Assembly (NCBI RefSeq): GCF_030815125.1
Contig: NZ_JAUSWH010000001.1
Span: 434,001-498,000 of the forward strand
Length of the DNA: 64,000 nt
Origin: Allorhizobium paknamense
Lineage (GTDB): Bacteria; Pseudomonadota; Alphaproteobacteria; Rhizobiales; Rhizobiaceae
Direction of reading: 5' to 3'
Below are positions 47,865-58,548 of the stretch, one piece after another (positions within the stretch are counted from its first letter, which is position 1; each line of letters starts with the position of its first letter). A program made the position numbers and the translations under genes. The notes under the pieces were generated by a model. It was given only the letters and a program-made list of their open reading frames with translations. It ran no database searches and had not been told where the DNA came from.

Positions 47865-50200
47865 TGGCGGCAAGTGACCGCAAGAATTTAAAGAGGCTTT
47901 TCACGGCCCTTCTGGCTGGTGTCGCCATCGGCGTCACCGTTGTTCCGCCCGGACGCGCAAGCGCCCAGGATGCGGCAGGCCAGGGCATGCTGAAGCCCAA
48001 GATTGCAGACGATGCGAAGCTGATGCTCGCAGCGAACGAGCTCGTCTACAACAAGGATGCGCAGAAAGTCGTCGCCACCGGCGGCGTCCAGATGAATTAC
48101 GGCGGCTATCAGATGGTGGCCCGGCGGGTCGAGTACGACCAGAAGTCCGGCCGCATGATGGCCTATGACAATATCGAGCTGATCGAGCCGGGCGGCAACC
48201 GGATCTATTCCGACAAGCTCGACGTCACCGATGACTTCGCCAATGGTTTCGTCGATGCCCTGCGCATTGAAACAACCGACAACACGCGTCTTGCCGCCCA
48301 GAAGGGCGAGCGTGTCAACGGCGACCAGATGATCCTCTATAAGGGCGTCTACACGGCCTGCCTGCCCTGTTCGGAGCAGAACCGTCCGCCTCTCTGGCAG
48401 ATCAAGGCCGAGCGTGTCGTGCAGAACGGCAAGACCCATACGATTCGCCTGGAAAAGGCGCGTTTCCAGCTGTTTGGCCAGACCATCGCCTCCATCCCGG
48501 CCATTGAAGTGCCGGACAATACGGTCAAGCGGAAGTCCGGCTTCCTCTTCCCGGAAATGAGCACGACGCAAAACCTCGGTTTCGGCCTCAAGGTCCCCTA
48601 TTACTGGGCGATCTCGCCGCAGACCGATGCCACCATCAAGGTCGGCGGCTATACCAGCCAGGGCGTTCTCATCGATACGGAAGTACGCCATCAGTTCGAG
48701 GATGGTCTTGCGACCTTCCGCTTCGCAGGCATTGACCAGCTCAATCCGGGCAAGTTCGACGCCAATACCACCGATGCGGAGAAGGACTTCCGCGGCATGG
48801 TGGGCTCGACCGGCGAGTTCCAGATCAATCCGCGCTGGACCTTCGGCTGGGACGCCATGGTGCAGAGCGACAACAATTTCTCGCGCACCTACGGGCTGGA
48901 AGGCTTCGACCAGAAGACCCATACCAACCAAGTCTACCTGACCGGGCTTGGCGAGCGTAACTTCTTCGACATGCGCGCCTATTATTTCGACGTGCAGGAT
49001 GCCGATCTGAAGGATGTCGCCGAGCGCCAGCAGCCGATCGTCTGGCCGACCATCGACTACAGCTATTATGCGCCGGAACCGGTCTATGGCGGCGAATTGT
49101 CGGCGAACATCAACTTCACGACGCTGACCCGCTACAATGACGACATTCTGAACCTGAATAACGGCAACAACCGGTATCAGGGGCTGAAGGGCACGGACAG
49201 CCGCCTTTCCGCCGAAGCGGAATGGAAGCGCACCTTCGATACACCGCAAGGCATCTTGCTCACGCCGATCCTGGCTGCACGCGGCGATGCCTTCGGCGTG
49301 GATATGCGCGCGCCGAGCAGCTATGCCGGCAGCTATGACGACACCACCGCCAATACGCGCGGCATGGTGACCGCAGGGCTTGAAGTGCGGTATCCCTGGC
49401 TGCTCAGCACTGCCAACAGCAGTCACGTCATCGAGCCGATCGCCCAGATCTTCGTTCGCCCGAACGAGCAGATGGCCGGGCGGCTGCCGAACGAGGATGC
49501 CCAGAGCTTCGTCTTCGACGCGACCAACCTGTTCGAGCGGGACAAGTTCTCCGGCTACGACCGGGTCGAGGGCGGCACGCGCGCCAATGTCGGCTTCCGC
49601 TATACCGGCTCCTTCGACAACGGCTATACGCTGAAGAGCATTTTCGGCCAGTCCTATCAGTTGGCGGGTAAGAACTCGTTTGCCTCGCAGGATCTGGTCT
49701 ATGCGGGCAACGAGTCGGGCCTCGAAACCAGCGTGTCGGATTATGTCGGCATGTTCGGCATCGACACGCCGCTCGGCATCACCGCTTCGGTCAATGGCCG
49801 CTTCGACGAGAAGACCTTCGAAGTGCAGCGCACGGACTCGGCGGTCGGCTATCATAACGACACCTTCCAGACCAACTTCATCTACACCCAGATCGCCGCA
49901 CAGCCGAATTACGGCTATGATTACGAGCGTGAGGAAGTGCAGAACACCAGTTCGGTCAAGGTTGGCGACTTCTGGTCGATCTTCAGTTCCGTGACCTGGG
50001 ACGTGAAGAAGAGCGATATCAACCGCTACGGGATCGGCGTATCCTATGCGGATGACTGCACGATCTTCTCCATCGTCTACAAGAACAAGCGCGATACGGA
50101 TGACGAATCGGCGAATGACTGGACGATTGGCGCGCGTCTGACCTTCCGCACCCTGGGCGATGTGAAGGTTGGCAATACGGATGTGGCAAGCTTCAACTGA
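47864..50200 (+). CDS. lptD: LPS-assembly outer-membrane protein LptD
   Basis: A 778-residue outer-membrane translocon that delivers LPS to the cell surface. GTG 47864 follows AGGAGG. It has a signal peptide ending near ASAQ, then an OstA/LptA-like jellyroll (about 50-170, ELVYNKDAQKVVATGGVQM) and a large beta-barrel. Three cysteines are seen: C166 and C169 (ACLPCSEQ) and C732 (YADDCTIF). E. coli LptD uses four cysteines in two long-range disulfides, so the pairing must differ here. Confidence 0.94.
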   Translation: MAASDRKNLKRLFTALLAGVAIGVTVVPPGRASAQDAAGQGMLKPKIADDAKLMLAANELVYNKDAQKVVATGGVQMNYGGYQMVARRVEYDQKSGRMMAYDNIELIEPGGNRIYSDKLDVTDDFANGFVDALRIETTDNTRLAAQKGERVNGDQMILYKGVYTACLPCSEQNRPPLWQIKAERVVQNGKTHTIRLEKARFQLFGQTIASIPAIEVPDNTVKRKSGFLFPEMSTTQNLGFGLKVPYYWAISPQTDATIKVGGYTSQGVLIDTEVRHQFEDGLATFRFAGIDQLNPGKFDANTTDAEKDFRGMVGSTGEFQINPRWTFGWDAMVQSDNNFSRTYGLEGFDQKTHTNQVYLTGLGERNFFDMRAYYFDVQDADLKDVAERQQPIVWPTIDYSYYAPEPVYGGELSANINFTTLTRYNDDILNLNNGNNRYQGLKGTDSRLSAEAEWKRTFDTPQGILLTPILAARGDAFGVDMRAPSSYAGSYDDTTANTRGMVTAGLEVRYPWLLSTANSSHVIEPIAQIFVRPNEQMAGRLPNEDAQSFVFDATNLFERDKFSGYDRVEGGTRANVGFRYTGSFDNGYTLKSIFGQSYQLAGKNSFASQDLVYAGNESGLETSVSDYVGMFGIDTPLGITASVNGRFDEKTFEVQRTDSAVGYHNDTFQTNFIYTQIAAQPNYGYDYEREEVQNTSSVKVGDFWSIFSSVTWDVKKSDINRYGIGVSYADDCTIFSIVYKNKRDTDDESANDWTIGARLTFRTLGDVKVGNTDVASFN

Positions 50201-50208
50201 TGGAGTTC

Positions 50209-50253
50209 AAGGCTCCGGAAAGCGGATTTCAAAAATCGGCGTTCCGGAGCCTT
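50209..50253 (+). terminator. hairpin between lptD and the SurA-like gene
   Basis: AAGGCTCCGGAA (50209-50220) pairs exactly with 50242-50253 over a 21-nt loop. No T-tract follows. It may be a partial terminator or an RNA processing/stability element within the operon. Confidence 0.5.
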
Positions 50254-50400
50254 CGCCATTCCGCAAGGCAGAAATGTCAATGGCCGTTGCTTAAAAAAGT
50301 CATTGTTTCGCCTTAGGCTTTGTGCAAACCATCCGAAATATAGACGCATAGGGTGCGGCGCGGCCTTTTCAGGACTGCGGCGTGGGAAAAGGAACTGGCG

Positions 50401-51339
50401 ATGATCAATAGGATACTGCGCGTGGCAATGTTGGGGACGGTCGCCTTTGCGGGCGTGACGGGTTTTGGCCCCGCATCGGTTCGCCCCGCACTGGCCGCTA
50501 CGGATGTCGCCGCCGTGGTCAACAAGGTCGCAATCACCAGCGGTGACGTGGCTCGCCGCATGGCCTTCCTCAAACTGCGTCACGAAACCGGCAACCTTCA
50601 GCAGAAGGCCAAGGAAGAGATGATCGACGAGCAGTTGAAGCGCCAGGAAATCGCGCGCGTCGGCATGTCTGTCAGCACGGATGAAGTGGATGCCGCTTTC
50701 GCGCGCTTTTCCAACTCGAACAAACTCTCCGTCCAGCAGATGACCCAGATTCTGGATCGCGCGGGCGTCGGCGCCGAGCATTTCAAGAACTATATCGCCG
50801 TGCAGATGAGCTGGCCGCGTCTGGTCAATGCCCGCTATGGCAAGAACAAGATGACCAATCAGGAAATGGTGACCAAGATGCTTGAAAGCAAGCAGAAGCC
50901 GGTCACTACGGAATATTACCTGAAGCAGGTGATCTTCGTCGTTCCGACGGCCAAGCGCAATGCCATCATGGGCAAGCGTCAGGCCGAGGCAGAAGCCTCG
51001 CGCGGCAAATTCCCGGGCTGCGATCAGGCCATGGATTTCGCCCGCAACTATCTCGATGTTTCGATCCGCGATCTTGGCCGCGTCATGAAGCCGGAACTGC
51101 CGCCGGATTGGGCGCCGTTGATCGAAAACGCCAAGGGCAACACGACGGGCACCCGCGTCACCGATCGCGGCGTCGAATATCTGGCCATCTGCAACCAGCG
51201 TCAGGTTTCGGACGATCTGGCGGCGGAGGCCGTGTTCCGCGCCGAGGATATCGGCAAGGCACAGCAGTCGAAGAGCGATCCCAATTCCGATAAATATCTG
51301 GCCGAGCTGAAGTCCAAGGCCCAGATCATCGAACACTGA
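50401..51339 (+). CDS. SurA-like periplasmic chaperone/peptidyl-prolyl isomerase
   Basis: A 312-residue exported protein. ATG 50401 begins the signal peptide ([20 protein letters not shown], cleavage near ALAA). The mature start [18 protein letters not shown] is the SurA N-terminal domain pattern, followed by helices and a single weak parvulin-like region ([14 protein letters not shown]). It lies between lptD and pdxA, the position of surA in E. coli, and probably assists LptD and other barrel proteins. Isomerase activity is uncertain because the parvulin signature is degenerate. Confidence 0.85.
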   Translation: MINRILRVAMLGTVAFAGVTGFGPASVRPALAATDVAAVVNKVAITSGDVARRMAFLKLRHETGNLQQKAKEEMIDEQLKRQEIARVGMSVSTDEVDAAFARFSNSNKLSVQQMTQILDRAGVGAEHFKNYIAVQMSWPRLVNARYGKNKMTNQEMVTKMLESKQKPVTTEYYLKQVIFVVPTAKRNAIMGKRQAEAEASRGKFPGCDQAMDFARNYLDVSIRDLGRVMKPELPPDWAPLIENAKGNTTGTRVTDRGVEYLAICNQRQVSDDLAAEAVFRAEDIGKAQQSKSDPNSDKYLAELKSKAQIIEH

Positions 51340-51349
51340 CGGTAGGGCC

Positions 51350-52375
51350 ATGGCTGAACACGGGGGTACGGCGCCGCTGGCGCTGACACAGGGCGATCCC
51401 GCCGGGATCGGCCCGGATGTGACATTGGCGGCGTGGCAACAGCGCAAGGAGCTGGCGCTTCAACCCTTCCTGTTCATCGGCGATCCGAAGGTGCTGGAGA
51501 GCCGGGCGCGCAAGCTCGACATTCCGCTCACCCTCAAGCTCTCCTCTCCGGAAGAGGCAGAGGCCGATTTTGCCGATGCCCTGCCCGTGCTGCCGGTGCC
51601 CGTGGGGATCGACGTGGTGGCCGGGCAGCCGCATGTGGCAACCGCCCGCGGCACGATTTCCGCCATCGAAACCGCCGTTTCGCTCTGCATGGACAATCGC
51701 GTCCGCGCGGTCGTGACCAATCCCATCGCCAAAGCCGTGCTGTATGAGGCAGGCTTCGGCTTTCCGGGCCATACGGAATTTCTGGCCGATCTTGCCTCGA
51801 AGGCAAAAGGGCAAAGCTATCGTCCGGTCATGATGCTGGCGGGCGAGAAACTGCGCGCCGTGCCGCTCACCATTCATATCCCGCTCAAGGATGTGCCGGC
51901 CGCCGTGACCGAGGATCTGGTCCTCGAGACCTGCCGGATCATTCATGCCGATCTGACCAGCCGTTTTGGCCTCAGCGCCCCCCGGCTGGCCGTTTCCGGC
52001 CTCAATCCCCATGCCGGTGAAGGCGGGGCGCTGGGCAAGGAAGATGATGCCGTAATCGCGCCCGCATTGAAGCGGCTGCGCGCCGAGGGCATCGATGCCT
52101 TCGGCCCCCTGCCCGCCGATACGATGTTCCATGACGAGGCCCGCAGGCGCTATGACGTTGCGGTCTGCATGTATCACGATCAGGCCCTGATCCCGGTCAA
52201 GGCGCTGGATTTCGACGGCGCCGTCAATGTCACACTCGGCCTGCCCTTCGTGCGCACCTCGCCGGATCACGGCACGGCCTTCGGCATTGCCGGTCAGGGC
52301 CTTGCCCGCGAGCACAGCCTCGTGGCCGCGCTGAAGCTGGCCGATCAATTGACCCGCAAGGCTGGCGCGGACTGA
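51350..52375 (+). CDS. pdxA: 4-hydroxythreonine-4-phosphate dehydrogenase
   Basis: A 341-residue NAD-dependent enzyme of the DXP-dependent vitamin B6 pathway. Family segments include [13 protein letters not shown] at the N-terminus and the metal-binding histidines in [19 protein letters not shown] and MYHDQALIP. The stop overlaps the rsmA start by one base. Confidence 0.96.
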   Translation: MAEHGGTAPLALTQGDPAGIGPDVTLAAWQQRKELALQPFLFIGDPKVLESRARKLDIPLTLKLSSPEEAEADFADALPVLPVPVGIDVVAGQPHVATARGTISAIETAVSLCMDNRVRAVVTNPIAKAVLYEAGFGFPGHTEFLADLASKAKGQSYRPVMMLAGEKLRAVPLTIHIPLKDVPAAVTEDLVLETCRIIHADLTSRFGLSAPRLAVSGLNPHAGEGGALGKEDDAVIAPALKRLRAEGIDAFGPLPADTMFHDEARRRYDVAVCMYHDQALIPVKALDFDGAVNVTLGLPFVRTSPDHGTAFGIAGQGLAREHSLVAALKLADQLTRKAGAD

Positions 52376-53202
52376 TGGCGGCTCTCGATGGTTTGCCGCC
52401 GCTGCGCGAGGTCATCCAGCGCCACGGCCTGGATGCGAAGAAGGCGCTTGGCCAGAATTTTCTGCTCGATCTCAACATCACCCAGAAGGTGGCACGCACG
52501 GCGGGCGACCTGACCGAGGCAACGGTGTTCGAAGTCGGCCCCGGCCCGGGCGGCCTGACCCGCGCCCTGCTGGCGCTTGGCGCCAAAAAGGTGATTGCCG
52601 TCGAGCGCGACAGCCGTTGCCTTCCCGCCCTGGCGGAAATCGGCGAACACTATCCTGGCCGTCTGGAGGTGATCGAGGGTGACGCCCTGAAAACCGATTT
52701 CGAGGCCATGGCGCCCGAGGGGCCGGTGAAGATCGTCGCAAACCTGCCCTATAATGTCGGCACGCAATTGCTGATCAACTGGCTGATGCCCCGCACATGG
52801 CCGCCTTTCTGGCAATCCCTGACGCTGATGTTCCAGAAGGAAGTCGGTGAACGCATCGTGGCGCAGGCAGATGACGACCATTATGGACGGCTTGGCGTGC
52901 TGTGCGGCTGGCGGGCCGAGGCGCATATGGCCTTCGACCTGTCACCACAAGCCTTCACGCCGCCGCCGAAGGTCACTTCTACCGTGGTGCATCTGACGCC
53001 ACGCGCCAATCCCCTGCCCTGCGATCTCGCCAAGCTGGAAAAAGTGACGCAAGCCGCCTTCGGTCAGCGCCGCAAAATGCTGCGTGCCAGCCTGAAACCG
53101 CTTGGTGGCGAAGCCCTGCTGATCAAAGCCGGCATCGATCCGGCGCGGCGCGCCGAAACACTATCTGTGGAAGAATTCTGCCGGCTGGCCAACCTGCTCT
53201 GA
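52375..53202 (+). CDS. rsmA: 16S rRNA (A1518/A1519) dimethyltransferase RsmA/KsgA
   Basis: A 275-residue enzyme that dimethylates two adenines in helix 45 of 16S rRNA, a late checkpoint in 30S assembly. Motifs: [10 protein letters not shown], the SAM loop [16 protein letters not shown] and the catalytic [10 protein letters not shown]. The C-terminal helical domain is present. It is the last gene of the lpt-surA-pdxA-rsmA run and converges on gmk. Confidence 0.96.
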   Translation: MAALDGLPPLREVIQRHGLDAKKALGQNFLLDLNITQKVARTAGDLTEATVFEVGPGPGGLTRALLALGAKKVIAVERDSRCLPALAEIGEHYPGRLEVIEGDALKTDFEAMAPEGPVKIVANLPYNVGTQLLINWLMPRTWPPFWQSLTLMFQKEVGERIVAQADDDHYGRLGVLCGWRAEAHMAFDLSPQAFTPPPKVTSTVVHLTPRANPLPCDLAKLEKVTQAAFGQRRKMLRASLKPLGGEALLIKAGIDPARRAETLSVEEFCRLANLL

Positions 53203-53221
53203 GGGGCAGACGTCCAGGAGA

Positions 53222-53887
<666 letters not shown>

Positions 53888-53890
53888 GCG

Positions 53891-54781
53891 CTACTCCAGA
53901 TTTTGCACCTGCTCACGGAACTGGTCGATGACGACTTTCAGTTCGATGCCAGCCGCCGTGACGGCAGCGGCGTTGGATTTTGAGCAGATCGTATTGGATT
54001 CCCGATTAAATTCCTGGGCGAGAAAATCAAGCTTGCGTCCCACCGGACCACCGGCGGCCAAAAGCTCCCGGGCTGCGGCGACATGCGCCTTCAGCCGGTC
54101 GATCTCCTCACGCAGATCGGCCTTGGTGGCCAGAAGTGCGGCTTCCGCATGCAGCCGGTCCTTGTCCAGCGTTGGCGCTGCCGAAAGAAGGGCGGCAAGC
54201 TGTGCTTCCAGACGATGAACGATTTCCTCCGCGCTGCGGGAGGGATCGGCCTCCACCGCCAGCGCCAGTTCTTCAATCCGTGTCACATGGGTCAGCAAGA
54301 TGGTGGAAAGCGCCTCGCCTTCGCGCTCGCGCATGGCGGCCAGCGCTTCCACGCCCGTGCGCAGGCCTTCGAGAAGAGCGGCATGACGGGCGGCAATCGT
54401 GGCCTGGTCTTCCTCAGCCTCCCGGAAATCCACCAGGCCGCGAATGCTGATGAGCGTATCCAGCGTCAGCGGCGCGGGCGACACCACCTGCGGCCCGAGC
54501 CGGTCGCGCAACGCCAGCACGGCGGCCAGCGCATCCTCGTTGACCACCGCTTCCATGCGGTTCTCAAGCGTATTGACCGTCAGGCTGACCTGGAGATTGC
54601 CGCGCGTCAAATGGCTGCCGACAATGGCTCTGATATCGCTTTCCAAAGCCTCCAGCCCCTGCGGCAGCCGCAGCCGGATGTCGAGGCCCTTGCCATTCAC
54701 GGATCGCAATTCCCAAGCCCAGCGGCAGCGGCCAGTCGTGCCCTCGCTACGGGCAAAGCCGGTCATGGATTGAAGATGCAT
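53891..54781 (-). CDS. YicC family protein (putative endoribonuclease)
   Basis: A 296-residue protein. The ATG at 54781 gives the family start LQSMTGFARSEG. The C-terminus has the conserved GRKLDFLAQEFNRESNTICSK and an ending like VVIDQFREQVQNLE. YicC of E. coli has been reported as an endoribonuclease acting on small RNAs; activity here is by homology. gmk follows 3 bp later; the same pairing is common in alphaproteobacteria. Confidence 0.9.
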   Translation of the reverse strand: MHLQSMTGFARSEGTTGRCRWAWELRSVNGKGLDIRLRLPQGLEALESDIRAIVGSHLTRGNLQVSLTVNTLENRMEAVVNEDALAAVLALRDRLGPQVVSPAPLTLDTLISIRGLVDFREAEEDQATIAARHAALLEGLRTGVEALAAMREREGEALSTILLTHVTRIEELALAVEADPSRSAEEIVHRLEAQLAALLSAAPTLDKDRLHAEAALLATKADLREEIDRLKAHVAAARELLAAGGPVGRKLDFLAQEFNRESNTICSKSNAAAVTAAGIELKVVIDQFREQVQNLE

Positions 54782-54874
54782 TCGGCTTCCCAGTTTCCGT
54801 AAATGGTCCAAACTGGCTTTACGACCTCCTGCCTCGGACGACAAGTATCAATACACGTCAGAGCGGCTTTGTGC

Positions 54875-56092
54875 TCAGTTGCGTTTGGCCGGTTTCGGAA
54901 CAGTGGCCGGATCGGCCTCGGGCTGGCCATCGACAGCCGTCGCGGGATCGGCGCCCTTTTCCGCCTCCAGCCGCCGCCAGCGGCGCACATTGGCATTATG
55001 CTCCTCCAGCGTTGCCGCAAACACGTGCCCGCCGGTGCCATCGGCCACGAAATAGAGATCGCTGGTGCGCCAGGGATTGGCCACTGCTTCCAGCGCCGCC
55101 CGTCCCGGATTGGAAATCGGTCCCGGCGGCAGGCCCTTGATCACATAGGTGTTGTAGGGCGTCTGCTTCTGCAGATCGGATTGATAGATGGGACGGTCCG
55201 AGGGCTTGCCCTCGCCACCAAACAGACCGTAGACGATGGTCGGATCGGATTGCAGGCGCATACCCTTTTGCAGACGGTTCAGGAAGACGGAGGCGACATG
55301 GGCGCGCTCGTCATCCTTGCCGGTTTCCTTCTCGACGATGGAAGCCAGGATCAGGAATTCCTGCTTGGTCTTCAGCGTCAGGTCCGGCGCACGGCGCTCC
55401 CACAGCTGATCCACCAGCTTCTGCTGGCCTTCCCGCATTTGCGCAAGGATTTCCGTGCGCCGCGTTCCCCTGGAGAATTTATAGGTATCGGGCCGCAGGC
55501 TGCCCTCGGGCGGCAGTTCGGCGGGCAATTCCCCTTCCAGAACCGGATCGGAATTCAGCCGGTCGAACATCTGCTTCACCGTCAGGCCTTCCGGCAGGGT
55601 GACGGAATAAAGAATGGACTTGCCGGAACGCAGCAGCTCCAGAATGTCCTTCATCGAAGCCCCGGCCTTGATCTCGTATTCACCGGCCTTCAGCGTATCG
55701 CCGTCCTTCAGATAGGTGGCGCTCATATAGCGGAAGATCCGGCTGTCGCTGATCATGCCGTTGCGTTCGAGATTGCTGGAAATTTCAGAGAGGCCGGAGC
55801 CGCTGCGCACCACGAAATTTGCATTGGTGGAGAGAGGTCCGGGCGCCTGGAAAGCGGAGACGACATAATAGAAACCGGCAACCGCGACGAGGGCGGCAAA
55901 CACCATCATCGTCATCACGAAATTCAGGAAAACGATCAACTGGCTGCGGGCGCGCCGCGAGCGCTTCGGCGGCTGCGGCACCCGCTCCGGGCGCAGCGCC
56001 TCGGATGCAGATTTCGGCAGCGGCGATGCCTTGGCAGAGGCCCCGGAAGAGCCGTTCGTCGATGCGGTCTCGTGATCCATGCTGTTGTTCAC
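54875..56092 (-). CDS. mltG: endolytic murein transglycosylase MltG
   Basis: A 405-residue inner-membrane enzyme that cuts nascent glycan strands and sets their length. GTG 56092 is favoured because AGAGGAG lies upstream; ATG 56080 is the alternative. A cytoplasmic Ser/Pro-rich N-terminus, one membrane segment (FLNFVMTMMVFAALVAVAGF), a LysM-like domain and the YceG catalytic domain follow. The catalytic glutamate is in ASIVEKETGKDDE. It sits downstream of fabF as in E. coli, though without pabC between. Confidence 0.93.
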   Translation of the reverse strand: MNNSMDHETASTNGSSGASAKASPLPKSASEALRPERVPQPPKRSRRARSQLIVFLNFVMTMMVFAALVAVAGFYYVVSAFQAPGPLSTNANFVVRSGSGLSEISSNLERNGMISDSRIFRYMSATYLKDGDTLKAGEYEIKAGASMKDILELLRSGKSILYSVTLPEGLTVKQMFDRLNSDPVLEGELPAELPPEGSLRPDTYKFSRGTRRTEILAQMREGQQKLVDQLWERRAPDLTLKTKQEFLILASIVEKETGKDDERAHVASVFLNRLQKGMRLQSDPTIVYGLFGGEGKPSDRPIYQSDLQKQTPYNTYVIKGLPPGPISNPGRAALEAVANPWRTSDLYFVADGTGGHVFAATLEEHNANVRRWRRLEAEKGADPATAVDGQPEADPATVPKPAKRN

Positions 56093-56230
56093 CGGCACTC
56101 CTCTTCGATTCGAACCCGCCGCTTTTGGGCAAGCAATACGGCAAAACGGGGATGAACGGTACGGCAAAAGCCGATTATGCCGTTAGAACCTCGCCAAATA
56201 GGTGATGGGCAGGCGCTTGCTTAAACACGA

Positions 56231-56256
56231 AAGGCGGCACCCGAAGGTACCGCCTT
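56231..56256 (-). terminator. hairpin after fabF
   Basis: AAGGCGG (56231-56237) pairs with CCGCCTT (56250-56256), with an inner ACC/GGT pair. On the minus strand it lies between the fabF stop and mltG and may reduce read-through. T-tract is weak. Confidence 0.5.
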
Positions 56257-56283
56257 GCCACGTATTTCTCTTACCGAGGCTTT

Positions 56284-57546
56284 TCAGCCCTCGTAGCGGC
56301 GCAGCACCAGCGACGCATTGGTGCCGCCGAAGCCGAAGGAATTGGAAAGCGCGATGCGCACTTCCTTTTTCTTCGCCTTGTAAGGCACCAGATCGATCCG
56401 CGTTTCCACATCGGGATTGTCGAGATTCAGCGTCGGCGGCAGCATGCCGTCGCGGATGGTGAGCGCGGAGAAGATCGCTTCCACGGCGCCGGCAGCGCCC
56501 AGAAGATGGCCGATGGCCGACTTGGTGGAGGACATGGAGATCTTCGGGGCGGCATCGCCGACCAGACGTTCCACGGCACCGAGTTCGATCGTGTCGGCCA
56601 TGGTGGAAGTACCATGCGCGTTGATGTAATCGATCTCATCCGCCGAAATCCCGGCGCGCTTCAGCGCGGCAACCATGCAGCGGTAAGCGCCCTCGCCATC
56701 TTCCGAGGGGGCGGTGATGTGGAAGGCATCGCCGGAGAGACCGTAACCCACCACTTCCGCAATGATCTTGGCGCCACGCGCCTTGGCATGTTCCAGCTCT
56801 TCCAGAATGACGATGCCAGCGCCTTCGCCCATGACGAAGCCGTCACGGTCGCGGTCATAGGGACGCGATGCGCGCTGCGGCTCATCATTGTAATCGGTGG
56901 ACAGCGCCTTGCAGGCTGCGAAACCGGCCAGCGAAATGCGGCTGATCGGCGATTCGGCGCCGCCCGCCACCATCACATCGGCATCGCCGAGCGCAATGAG
57001 CCGCGCCGCGTCGCCAATGGCATGGGCACCGGTGGAGCAGGCCGTGACCACGGAGTGATTTGGGCCGCGCAGCTTGTGCTTGATCGAAACATGGCCGGAA
57101 GCCAGGTTGATCAGGCGACCGGGAATGAAGAAGGGCGAAATGCGGCGCGGGCCCTTGTCGCGCAGCGTGTAACCCGCCTCGACAATGCCTTCGATGCCGC
57201 CAATGCCGGAGCCGATCAAGACGCCGGTGGCGCACTGGTCTTCATCGTTTTCGGGCTTCCAGCCGGCATCGGCCAGCGCCATATCGGCGGCGGCAACGGC
57301 GTAGACGATGAAGGGATCGACCTTGCGCTGTTCCTTCGGCTCCATCCAGTCATCGGCATTGAAGGTGCCGTCCGTCCCATCGCCCACCGGAATGCGGCAG
57401 GCGATCTTCGCCGGGAGATCCTCGACCTCGAATTCGGTGACCTTGCGGGCCGCACTCTGGCCAGCCAACAGCCGTTGCCAGGTGATCTCCGTTCCGCACC
57501 CCAGAGGAGAAACCATGCCGGTTCCCGTGATAACGACACGTCTCAT
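56284..57546 (-). CDS. fabF: beta-ketoacyl-ACP synthase II
   Basis: A 420-residue condensing enzyme of fatty-acid elongation. ATG 57546 starts RRVVITGTGMVSPLG; the long upstream frame is spurious. The catalytic triad is visible: Cys in VTACSTGAHAIG, His in NAHGTST, and His in SAIGHLLGAAG. The leader between acpP and fabF holds a repeat element, so fabF may have its own promoter. Confidence 0.97.
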   Translation of the reverse strand: MRRVVITGTGMVSPLGCGTEITWQRLLAGQSAARKVTEFEVEDLPAKIACRIPVGDGTDGTFNADDWMEPKEQRKVDPFIVYAVAAADMALADAGWKPENDEDQCATGVLIGSGIGGIEGIVEAGYTLRDKGPRRISPFFIPGRLINLASGHVSIKHKLRGPNHSVVTACSTGAHAIGDAARLIALGDADVMVAGGAESPISRISLAGFAACKALSTDYNDEPQRASRPYDRDRDGFVMGEGAGIVILEELEHAKARGAKIIAEVVGYGLSGDAFHITAPSEDGEGAYRCMVAALKRAGISADEIDYINAHGTSTMADTIELGAVERLVGDAAPKISMSSTKSAIGHLLGAAGAVEAIFSALTIRDGMLPPTLNLDNPDVETRIDLVPYKAKKKEVRIALSNSFGFGGTNASLVLRRYEG

Positions 57547-57926
57547 GCGCCTGTTCACCCCACTCGCTAGAGCGCATCCCGAAGTGTGAAGCGTTTTCGG
57601 AAAGGATGCGCGTTGAAAACTATGCACAGCACCACTGCCACGGCGGCTCTGCCGGATGTCCGAAATCCTTATTCGGTCGTGGTCTGCCTGAATGCGCGCC
57701 TCAGCGCCTCTTCCAGAACGTTGGAACGACGGTTCCGAAAGCCTTGGAAGGTCAAATAAAAAAGGCCACGCAAGCGGCCTTTCGGGAGCGGTATACAGCA
57801 TTCTGCGCTTTCAAGAGCGCAGAATGCTATAACACATCGGATCCGCCGCGGAATGCTGTCTTAAATCGATGTCGATTCAAGACATTGCGCAGTAGCCGGC
57901 TCCTTCAGCATGGCTGTTGCCACCAA
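57547..57926. other. repeat-rich intergenic region between acpP and fabF
   Basis: From left to right it has a TAGAGC-type hairpin (57568-57620, arms GCGCATCC/GGATGCGC), the acpP terminator, a 13-bp perfect hairpin (57797-57809 with 57816-57828) and an imperfect palindrome (57858-57883). No gene is seen. Confidence 0.65.
57761..57782 (-). terminator. acpP intrinsic terminator
   Basis: AAAGGCC/GGCCTTT (57761-57767 with 57776-57782) is followed on the minus strand by TTTTTTATTT-like sequence. It would separate acpP from fabF transcription. Confidence 0.75.
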
Positions 57927-58163
57927 TCAGGCCTGGGCCTTCTCGATGAACTTGACGGCGTCGCCGACCGTCAGGATGGAGTCAGCGGCATCGTCCGGAA
58001 TTTCAACGCCGAATTCTTCTTCGAACGCCATTACGAGCTCAACGGTGTCGAGCGAGTCCGCGCCCAGATCGTCGATGAAGCTGGCACCTTCAACAACCTT
58101 GTCGGCTTCAACGCCCAAATGATCAACAACAATTTTCTTTACGCGTTCTGCGATATCGCTCAT
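57927..58163 (-). CDS. acpP: acyl carrier protein
   Basis: A 78-residue acidic carrier for fatty-acid synthesis. The 4'-phosphopantetheine attachment site is S37 in [14 protein letters not shown] 58163 follows GAGGAAA and starts [17 protein letters not shown]. It sits between fabG and fabF. Confidence 0.98.
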   Translation of the reverse strand: MSDIAERVKKIVVDHLGVEADKVVEGASFIDDLGADSLDTVELVMAFEEEFGVEIPDDAADSILTVGDAVKFIEKAQA

Positions 58164-58548
58164 GTCGGTTTCCTCGACCTCTTCTTCACGAGGGAGCCGT
58201 AATGGCATCCCCACCCTGTCTTGCGCCGGCAGGGGCATGATACCCAAGCCGGCATTTCCCGTTGAACCCGCTCTTCACACGTTCGTTCCGTGCTCACGGG
58301 CAGGCGAGGCCTGCCGCTTCCGGGACGACTGCTCACAGTCCTCGCCCGCTTAACATGGTTTAAGTTCGCCGCAAAGCCCGAAAATGGAGGCTTTCCCGGC
58401 ATACCTTCACCATTGGGGCCGGGTTCACCCGACCTCGGATCTGGCCCCGATGCGCTTTCTCCCGACGTGTCGGGCCGAAGGCGCAACGGGTCTTCCCTTT
58501 CAGACCGCCCACCCGGAACCTGCCCGGGCAAGGCGCCTGAAAACCGGT
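58164..58548. other. intergenic region between fabG and acpP
   Basis: No gene is visible in this 385-bp stretch, which must contain the acpP promoter on the minus strand. It holds several short GC-rich inverted repeats, none long enough to name. Confidence 0.5.
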
